Assembly (NCBI GenBank): GCA_944389455.1 | Contig: CALXMK010000027.1 | Coordinates: 1-32,224 of the forward strand | Source of the DNA: an uncultured Verrucomicrobiota bacterium | GTDB taxonomy: Bacteria; Verrucomicrobiota; Verrucomicrobiia; Limisphaerales; UBA1412 | Length of the DNA: 32,224 nt | Direction: 5' to 3' | Shown: positions 26,710 to 32,224 of the stretch, in pieces | Layout: each line of letters begins with the position of its first letter | How positions within the stretch are numbered: position 1 is the stretch's first letter | The notes under the pieces: generated by a model | What the model was told of the DNA's origin: nothing | The model's database searches: none | What the model saw: only the letters and a program-made list of their open reading frames with translations | Position numbers and translations under genes: made by a program

Positions 26710-28665
26710 GTGAACAGGTTTCCTAAGGATTATGATGTGATTGTTGTTGGAGCAGGACATGCCGGGATTGAAGCTGGTTTGGCAGCTGCTCGTTTAGGGG
26801 CACAGACGTTGCTATTGACTTTAAATATGGATACTATCGGTCAGCTTTCTTGTAATCCCGCCATGGGTGGTTTAGCTAAAGGACATCTTGCCCGTGAAAT
26901 TGATGCTATGGGAGGGGAGTTGGGAAGACTGACAGATCTCTCTGCGATTCAATTTCGAATGCTTAATATGCGCAAGGGACCTTCGGTTCGAGCTCAACGG
27001 GCTCAGTGTGATAAGAAATGGTATCAGTTTCTTTGTAAATGGGTCTGTGAGCAGGAGCCTAATCTGGACCTGAAACAGGCGAAGGTGACTGGGCTTCTTC
27101 TTGAAAAAGGGAAAGCGGTTGGAGTGAGAACTTCACTTCAGATGGATTTTTATGGGAAAACAGTCATTGTGACAACAGGAACTTTCCTTCGAGGGTTAAT
27201 GCATATCGGTTCTAATCAGATTCCAGGAGGACGTTTGGGAGATGGAACTGCAGAAGAGCTTTCGGGGTCCCTGCGTGAGGCGGGTTTAACTTTGGGGCGA
27301 CTCAAAACGGGAACACCTTGCCGACTAAATCGACGTTCCATTGACTTTTCAAAATGCACGGTTCAGCCGGGGGAAGAACCGATTCCTTGGTTCAGTTATT
27401 GGCATGACGAACTCTTTTCGGAACGATATCTTCCCTATCCGCTTCGTGAAAAATTGAATGGAAAAAATTCTGGGGGCGGATATCCTCCAGGATCTGTATT
27501 AGCCAGAGCAGGGGGGCAAGTTCCTTGTTACATCACGATGACAACTCCGGAGACAAAAAAAGTAATCCAAGAGAATCTGCATAAATCTCCTCTCTTTTCC
27601 GGAGTAATACAAGGGGTAGGACCTCGGTATTGCCCTTCAATCGAAGATAAAATCGTCAAATTTGCGGATAAGGAGCAGCATCAGCTCTTCTTGGAACCGG
27701 AGGGAATTCTTACGGAGGAGATTTATGTAAACGGATTTTCCAGTTCCCTTCCTTTTGAGGTCCAGCTCCAGATGATTCGTACGGTTATCGGCTGCGAACA
27801 TGCCGAGGTGATGAGGCCTGCTTATGCCGTAGAATATGATTATGCGGATCCTACACAGCTTTTCCCTTCACTGGAAACGAAATGTTGTGAGAATCTGTTT
27901 TTGGCGGGGCAAATTAATGGAACCTCTGGATATGAGGAGGCTGCCGCTCAGGGGTTGATGGCTGGACTCAATGCCGCACGAAAACTTTCCGGCAAACCCC
28001 CGATTATTTTACGACGCGATCAGGCTTATATAGGGGTGTTGATAGATGATTTAGTTACACTGGGAACGCGGGAGCCTTATCGGATGTTTACTTCGAGAGC
28101 GGAGTATCGGTTAATACTTCGGCAGGATAATGCGGATGAACGGCTTTGTCAAATCGGATATGAGGCCGGATTGCTTCCTGAAAGATTCTACCGCAGATTT
28201 CTCGAGAAATCGGATAAAATCGAGAAGGAACTCCGGCGTTTAGAAGAAACACGAGATGGAGGGATTCCCTTAAAGAGGCTACTTAAAAGGCCTGAAATAA
28301 ATTATCGTGATTTACCTGGGTGCGATCCAGAATTGGAAGAGGAAATTGCCGAACAGGTGGAAATCCAAGTGAAGTATGAAGGATATATTCAGCGACAGGA
28401 GGAGGAGATTCGTAAATTCCGGACATTAGAGAGTAAGCAGATTCCGAATTGGCTTGATTATCATTCTATTCCCAGTCTGAGTTATGAGGGAAGACAGAAG
28501 CTTTTGCAGATTCGTCCGACAACCTTGGGGCAGGCAGGAAGGATTTCTGGAGTTACGCCGGCGGATGTAAGCCTGTTGGCGGTATGGATGAAGAGGGGGA
28601 ATCCTGAGACTTTTTCAGAAAAAACATCTTTAGAGAATGTGAAGAAATCTGAAGAAGAGGAATAA
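26710..28665 (+). CDS. mnmG: tRNA uridine-5-carboxymethylaminomethyl modification enzyme MnmG (GidA)
   Basis: With MnmE, this FAD enzyme adds the cmnm group to C5 of the wobble uridine U34 of certain tRNAs. The 651-residue product begins at GTG with GGAGGA 9 bases upstream. The FAD dinucleotide-binding GAGHAGIEA follows at about 13-21, then [14 protein letters not shown] (about 47-60), [11 protein letters not shown] and the C-terminal [24 protein letters not shown] region. Length is slightly above the usual 620-630 because of a charged tail. mnmE and rsmG are absent from the window. Its place next to parS matches the origin-proximal gidA-gidB-parAB neighbourhood of many bacteria. Confidence 0.97.
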   Translation: MNRFPKDYDVIVVGAGHAGIEAGLAAARLGAQTLLLTLNMDTIGQLSCNPAMGGLAKGHLAREIDAMGGELGRLTDLSAIQFRMLNMRKGPSVRAQRAQCDKKWYQFLCKWVCEQEPNLDLKQAKVTGLLLEKGKAVGVRTSLQMDFYGKTVIVTTGTFLRGLMHIGSNQIPGGRLGDGTAEELSGSLREAGLTLGRLKTGTPCRLNRRSIDFSKCTVQPGEEPIPWFSYWHDELFSERYLPYPLREKLNGKNSGGGYPPGSVLARAGGQVPCYITMTTPETKKVIQENLHKSPLFSGVIQGVGPRYCPSIEDKIVKFADKEQHQLFLEPEGILTEEIYVNGFSSSLPFEVQLQMIRTVIGCEHAEVMRPAYAVEYDYADPTQLFPSLETKCCENLFLAGQINGTSGYEEAAAQGLMAGLNAARKLSGKPPIILRRDQAYIGVLIDDLVTLGTREPYRMFTSRAEYRLILRQDNADERLCQIGYEAGLLPERFYRRFLEKSDKIEKELRRLEETRDGGIPLKRLLKRPEINYRDLPGCDPELEEEIAEQVEIQVKYEGYIQRQEEEIRKFRTLESKQIPNWLDYHSIPSLSYEGRQKLLQIRPTTLGQAGRISGVTPADVSLLAVWMKRGNPETFSEKTSLENVKKSEEEE

Positions 28666-28784
28666 TGTAGAAAAGAGGGGGAGTGGTTTATATTCTTTTT
28701 GAAGAGGCTCTGATTGCTTTTTATAGAAAGATGCATAGATTGTTTTAAAAAGGAGACTTTTATTCAAAAAAACGCTCTCTAGTG

Positions 28785-28813
28785 TTGACTTTTTCTTTAT
28801 TTTCCGTTATAAG
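28785..28813 (+). promoter_or_regulatory. Near-consensus sigma-70 promoter of the MBG-repeat gene
   Basis: TTGACT (28785-28790), a 17-base spacer and TATAAG (28808-28813) make an almost ideal housekeeping promoter. Transcription would begin near 28820, giving a leader of about 95 bases. Confidence 0.75.
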
Positions 28814-28842
28814 AAGCGTTACGAGTCTTGCTCTTGAATAGA

Positions 28843-28912
28843 CTTGATAGAGTTATTATCAAGGCGAGAGAAAAGGTTGTGAGACCTTTGTGAAAGACTA
28901 AAGGTGTGTTAG
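28843..28912 (+). promoter_or_regulatory. Leader with three successive small hairpins
   Basis: In the predicted leader, CTTGATA (28843-28849) pairs with TATCAAG (28857-28863), AAAGGT (28872-28877) with ACCTTT (28884-28889), and CTAA (28898-28901) with TTAG (28909-28912). The loop of the last holds the purine-rich AGGTG that would serve as ribosome binding site. The first two pairings are convincing; the third is short. No known riboswitch is recognised. Confidence 0.45.
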
Positions 28913-28914
28913 CT

Positions 28915-31900
28915 ATGAACTATAGAAAAAATACTAAGCCCGAAACTAAGTGGGCCAGTTGGAAGAGATTATTCTCCTCCTTGACAGTAGTAGCACTTGC
29001 TGCAAGCGCTAGTTATGCGAATGCGGCTGATGTTACTTCGGAGACTGAGCTGAAGGCTGCCATCTCTGCAGGGGATACAAATATTACTATCCCTGCTAAT
29101 ACGGTGATTACTCTTACTTCTGCATTGCCTGAGATCGGATATAATACGGTTATCAGCGGTGCAGCGGATGGTTCATCTGTTATTGATGGGGCCAGCAGTT
29201 ATACGGCCTTTTCGATTGCGTCAAACGCAACAGTTACGATCAAAGGTCTGACTATTCAAAATACATATTTGGCGTTAGTAGATCTTGCTGGTACGCAGAA
29301 AGGTGGTGCTGCTATCTATAATCAGGGTACTCTTACAGTTGAAGAGTGTCATTTTGCTAATAATAAAGTTGATGGTTCGGTAGCGGTAGCTGCCCGTGGC
29401 GGTGCTGTTTACAGTACGGGTACTTTAAATCTTCTTTATTCTTCTTTCTTTAGCAATATGTCTGAGGGAGGAGATACAATTACAGACGGTGCGGGTAGAC
29501 CGGTTTCTCTTTCTACCGTAGGCCGTGGTGGTGCTCTTTATATTGAAAATCAAGGTACAGTACAGAATTGTACCTTCAGTGGAAATACTGCCAAAGGCGG
29601 TGACGGACACGGTAAAGATCCAGATATTGCCGGCGGTGCAGGGGCTCATGCTTATGGCGGAGCTATTGCTGTGGCAGCCAATGCGACTGTTTTGGTAGAT
29701 TTTGTCACCATGGTTGATAACCAGGCTCAAGGTGGCAATACGGAACTTTCTGAAGGCGGTGGTGTAACTGGTGCAGGTGAAGGACATGGCGGAGCTATTT
29801 ATACCGCAAGCAGCACCCTGACGGTTCGCAATACAATTTTTATTAACAGCCGTCAGTCTACCGGTGTAGTAACTGCCAGCAGTGAACCTGATATTGATGG
29901 TAACTTCATTGACGGAGGCGGAAATCTCTTTAATTCGCCAACGACAAGTGTAGAGGCAGTGCAGAAGGCTTCAAATGGTACATTTGTCTATCCGATTAAC
30001 AAGACAAGTCCCGCCTACAACCAGGCTGCCGCGGTGGATACTGTGACCCGTGACCAGAGAAATGTAGCGCGCCCTCGTCCCAATGCAATGGAGGGAACCG
30101 GTTATGATATCGGTGCCTATCAGCTGGGGGTTTGGACAGTCGTAGCTGATGACAAGACCCGTCCTTACAATACCGAGAATCCGGAATTGACTTACTATAT
30201 TCTTGACCCGGATGGAGAGGTGGTCACCTCAACAATCAGTGGTATGCCCGACTTGAATACAACGGCTGTTATTACCAGTCCCGTGGGTGATTATCCTATT
30301 ACTGTAACTCAGGGTACTTTGGATCCTGCTTTGGATTATATTTATCAGGACGGAACTCTGACTATTACCTCTGTAGCTCTGACTGTAACGGCTGAAGACA
30401 AATCTCGTCTTTACAATACTCCGAATCCGACCTTGACCTATATCATTACGGATGCTGCTGGTGAAGTGGTTTCCGTGAGCGGAACTGCAGAGATTGGCAC
30501 GGATGCTGTTATCTCCAGTCCAATAGGAGAGTATCCTATTGTGGTTACCCAGGGTACGCTTGATCCGAACTATACCTACACTTTTGTAGATGGTACGTTG
30601 ACGATCAATCCTGCTCCTCTGACTGTAACGGCTGACAACAAGACTCGTCCCTATAATACTGAGAATCCGACCTTGACCTATGTCATTACCGATCCTACGG
30701 GTGCGGTAGTTTCTGTTGGAGGTGAGGCTGCTATCAGTACGACGGCTGTTATTAGCAGTCCAGTAGGTGATTATCCTATTACTGTAACACAAGGTTCTCT
30801 CGACTCGAACTATACCTATACCTTTGTGCCCGGTACATTGACTATTACTCCGGCTTCACTGATCGTAACGGCTGATGATAAGACCCGTCCCTACAATACT
30901 GAGAATCCGGCGCTGACCTATGTCATCACTGATGCTTCAGGAGCTGTTGTGTCAGTAACCGGTGAAGCTGCTATCAGCACAACCGCTGTCAAAGAAAGTC
31001 CGGTAGGGGATTATCCTATCACTGTAACTCAGGGTACACTTGATTCGAACTATACCTATACCTTTGTGAACGGGACTTTAACCATTACCCCGGTCGCCTT
31101 GACCGTGACGGCTGACGACAAGACCCGTCCCTACAATACTGAGAATCCGGCGCTGACCTATGTCATCACTGATGGTTCTGGAACTGTTGTGTCAGTAACC
31201 GGTGAAGCTGCTATCAGCACGACTGCTGTTAAGGAAAGTCCGGTAGGGGATTATCCTATCACGGTAGCTCAGGGTACACTGGATTCCAACTATACCTATA
31301 CCTTTGTGCCCGGTACATTGACTATTACTCCGGCTTCACTGATTGTAACTGCGGAAGATAAGACTCGTCCTTATAATACAGATAACCCGGCCTTGACCTA
31401 TGTCATTACCGATGGTTCCGGTGCTGTGGTGACCGTTCCCGGTACACCTGCTCTGAGCACAACTGCTGTTAAAGAGAGTCCGGTGGGTGAGTATCCTATT
31501 ACAGTGACCAAAGGAAGTTTGAGTGACAACTATACTTATACCTTTGTCAACGGAACTCTAACCATTACTCCGGTTGCACTGACCGTGACGGCTGATGATA
31601 AGACCCGTCCCTACAATACTGAAAATCCGGCGCTGACCTATAAGATTACGGATGGTTCCGGAGCTGCGGTGACTGTTCCTGGTACACCTGCCATCAGCAC
31701 GACTGCCGTTAAGGAGAGCCCGGTAGGAGAGTATCCCATTACGATAGCTCAAGGTACACTCGATTCGAATTATACCTATACCTTCGTTAACGGAACTTTG
31801 ACCATCACTCCGGTTGCATTGACGGTGAAGGCTGACGACAAGACTCGTCCGTACAATACTGAGAATCCGGAATTGACTTACGTGATTACGGATGCTTCAG

Positions 31901-32224
31901 GTGCGGTTGTGACCGTAACCGGTACACCTGCTCTGAGTACGACTGCTGTCAAGGCGAGTCCGGTAGGAGATTATCCTATCACAGTGGCTCAAGGTACTCT
32001 TAGTGCCAATTATACCTACACCTTCATCAATGGTACGTTGAAAGTTACCCCGGTTGCATTGACGGTGAAGGCTGACGACAAGACTCGTCCGTACAATACC
32101 GAGAATCCGGAATTGACTTATAAGATTACGGATGCTTCAGGTGCGGCTGTGACCGTAACCGGTACACCTGCTCTGAGTACGACTGCCGTTAAAGAGAGCC
32201 CGGTAGGAGAGTATCCCATTACGG
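28915..32224 (+). CDS. Giant secreted beta-helix and MBG-repeat surface protein, 5' part (runs off the window)
   Basis: The frame from ATG 28915 stays open for at least 1103 codons to the right edge, so the true length is unknown. It starts with a signal peptide (basic start, hydrophobic about 22-32, cut near ANA-AD at 37/38). Residues about 40-400 form a right-handed beta-helix with Pmp-like GGAIYNQGTL and FANN/FSGN turns. They end in a choice-of-anchor-Q-like stretch (SPAYNQAAAVD, then YDIGAYQ near 396-403). From about 408 on come tandem MBG-type domains of 80 residues with the pattern T-x-TADDKTRPYNTENP, SPVGDYPI, YTYTFVNGTLTITP. AAAGG lies about 9 bases before the ATG. It is likely an adhesin or surface-layer filament; its export anchor must lie beyond the window. 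Confidence 0.9.
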   Translation, partial: MNYRKNTKPETKWASWKRLFSSLTVVALAASASYANAADVTSETELKAAISAGDTNITIPANTVITLTSALPEIGYNTVISGAADGSSVIDGASSYTAFSIASNATVTIKGLTIQNTYLALVDLAGTQKGGAAIYNQGTLTVEECHFANNKVDGSVAVAARGGAVYSTGTLNLLYSSFFSNMSEGGDTITDGAGRPVSLSTVGRGGALYIENQGTVQNCTFSGNTAKGGDGHGKDPDIAGGAGAHAYGGAIAVAANATVLVDFVTMVDNQAQGGNTELSEGGGVTGAGEGHGGAIYTASSTLTVRNTIFINSRQSTGVVTASSEPDIDGNFIDGGGNLFNSPTTSVEAVQKASNGTFVYPINKTSPAYNQAAAVDTVTRDQRNVARPRPNAMEGTGYDIGAYQLGVWTVVADDKTRPYNTENPELTYYILDPDGEVVTSTISGMPDLNTTAVITSPVGDYPITVTQGTLDPALDYIYQDGTLTITSVALTVTAEDKSRLYNTPNPTLTYIITDAAGEVVSVSGTAEIGTDAVISSPIGEYPIVVTQGTLDPNYTYTFVDGTLTINPAPLTVTADNKTRPYNTENPTLTYVITDPTGAVVSVGGEAAISTTAVISSPVGDYPITVTQGSLDSNYTYTFVPGTLTITPASLIVTADDKTRPYNTENPALTYVITDASGAVVSVTGEAAISTTAVKESPVGDYPITVTQGTLDSNYTYTFVNGTLTITPVALTVTADDKTRPYNTENPALTYVITDGSGTVVSVTGEAAISTTAVKESPVGDYPITVAQGTLDSNYTYTFVPGTLTITPASLIVTAEDKTRPYNTDNPALTYVITDGSGAVVTVPGTPALSTTAVKESPVGEYPITVTKGSLSDNYTYTFVNGTLTITPVALTVTADDKTRPYNTENPALTYKITDGSGAAVTVPGTPAISTTAVKESPVGEYPITIAQGTLDSNYTYTFVNGTLTITPVALTVKADDKTRPYNTENPELTYVITDASGAVVTVTGTPALSTTAVKASPVGDYPITVAQGTLSANYTYTFINGTLKVTPVALTVKADDKTRPYNTENPELTYKITDASGAAVTVTGTPALSTTAVKESPVGEYPIT
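30136..32224 (+). repeat. Tandem 240-bp repeat array encoding MBG domains (at least nine units)
   Basis: Units are marked by the codons for A-(D/E)-(D/N)-K-(T/S)-R at 30145, 30391, 30631, 30871, 31111, 31351, 31591, 31831 and 32071. The first spacing is 246 bases and all others exactly 240, so there are no indels among the later units. The ninth is cut by the window edge. Neighbouring units are often almost identical at the DNA level, others have drifted at synonymous sites, and segments are shared between non-adjacent units. Confidence 0.95.

Noticed and set aside
30229..30792. Long minus-strand open frames inside the MBG repeats (also 29425-29787 and 31558-31752)
   Set aside because: They are mirror frames of a repetitive, strongly biased coding sequence; the plus-strand frame has a signal peptide, promoter and known domains.
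30136..32224. Tandem repeats considered as a CRISPR or satellite array
   Set aside because: The 240-base units are in frame, coding and without unique spacers, so they are protein-domain repeats.

Overview
The window is a piece of a Gram-negative, AT-leaning bacterial chromosome made mostly of housekeeping genes. The best guess at lineage is the PVC superphylum (Verrucomicrobiota or Lentisphaerota). The reasons are LpxI (so LPS is made), secreted glycan-degrading enzymes (GH106, sialate O-acetylesterase), a Chlamydia-Pmp-like beta-helix with a choice-of-anchor-Q type end, and MBG repeats. The lineage is inferred, not proven. No tRNA, rRNA, transposase or CRISPR array was seen.

Layout. 1-384 has no convincing gene. 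385-7790 (all minus strand) is a tight run read dnaN > lspA > miaA > hflX > GH106 rhamnosidase-like gene. 7791-8046 upstream of dnaN is AT-rich and holds a symmetric cluster of four DnaA-box matches. 8047-9059 (minus) is a phosphodiesterase-family gene followed by purE. From 9351 to 14422 the genes run on plus: an nfeD-like gene, larE, a TIM-barrel isomerase, a flippase-like membrane protein and a sialate O-acetylesterase. Then come an NhaD-like antiporter (plus), a J-domain protein plus amidase pair (minus), a MATE transporter (plus), a 917-residue secreted protein with a CBM9-like end (minus), a nucleosidase (minus), a tiny ORF (plus), lpxI (minus), pgi (plus), a 605-base gap with two parS palindromes, mnmG (plus), and the start of a giant MBG-repeat surface protein that runs off the right edge.

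The most notable signal is that the window looks origin-proximal. Three independent things agree. The DnaA-box cluster sits next to dnaN. Plus-strand base composition changes from C-rich (left) to G-rich (right, even across several minus-strand genes) between about 8 and 9.4 kb. Two parS sites lie about 18 kb away, just before mnmG, a gene that is often near parS and the origin. dnaA, parA and parB are not in the window.

The second notable item is the open-ended protein at 28915. It has its own near-consensus promoter, a leader with three small hairpins, a signal peptide, a beta-helix of about 360 residues, and then at least nine tandem 80-residue MBG units. Their DNA is a mosaic, pointing to ongoing recombination among repeats.
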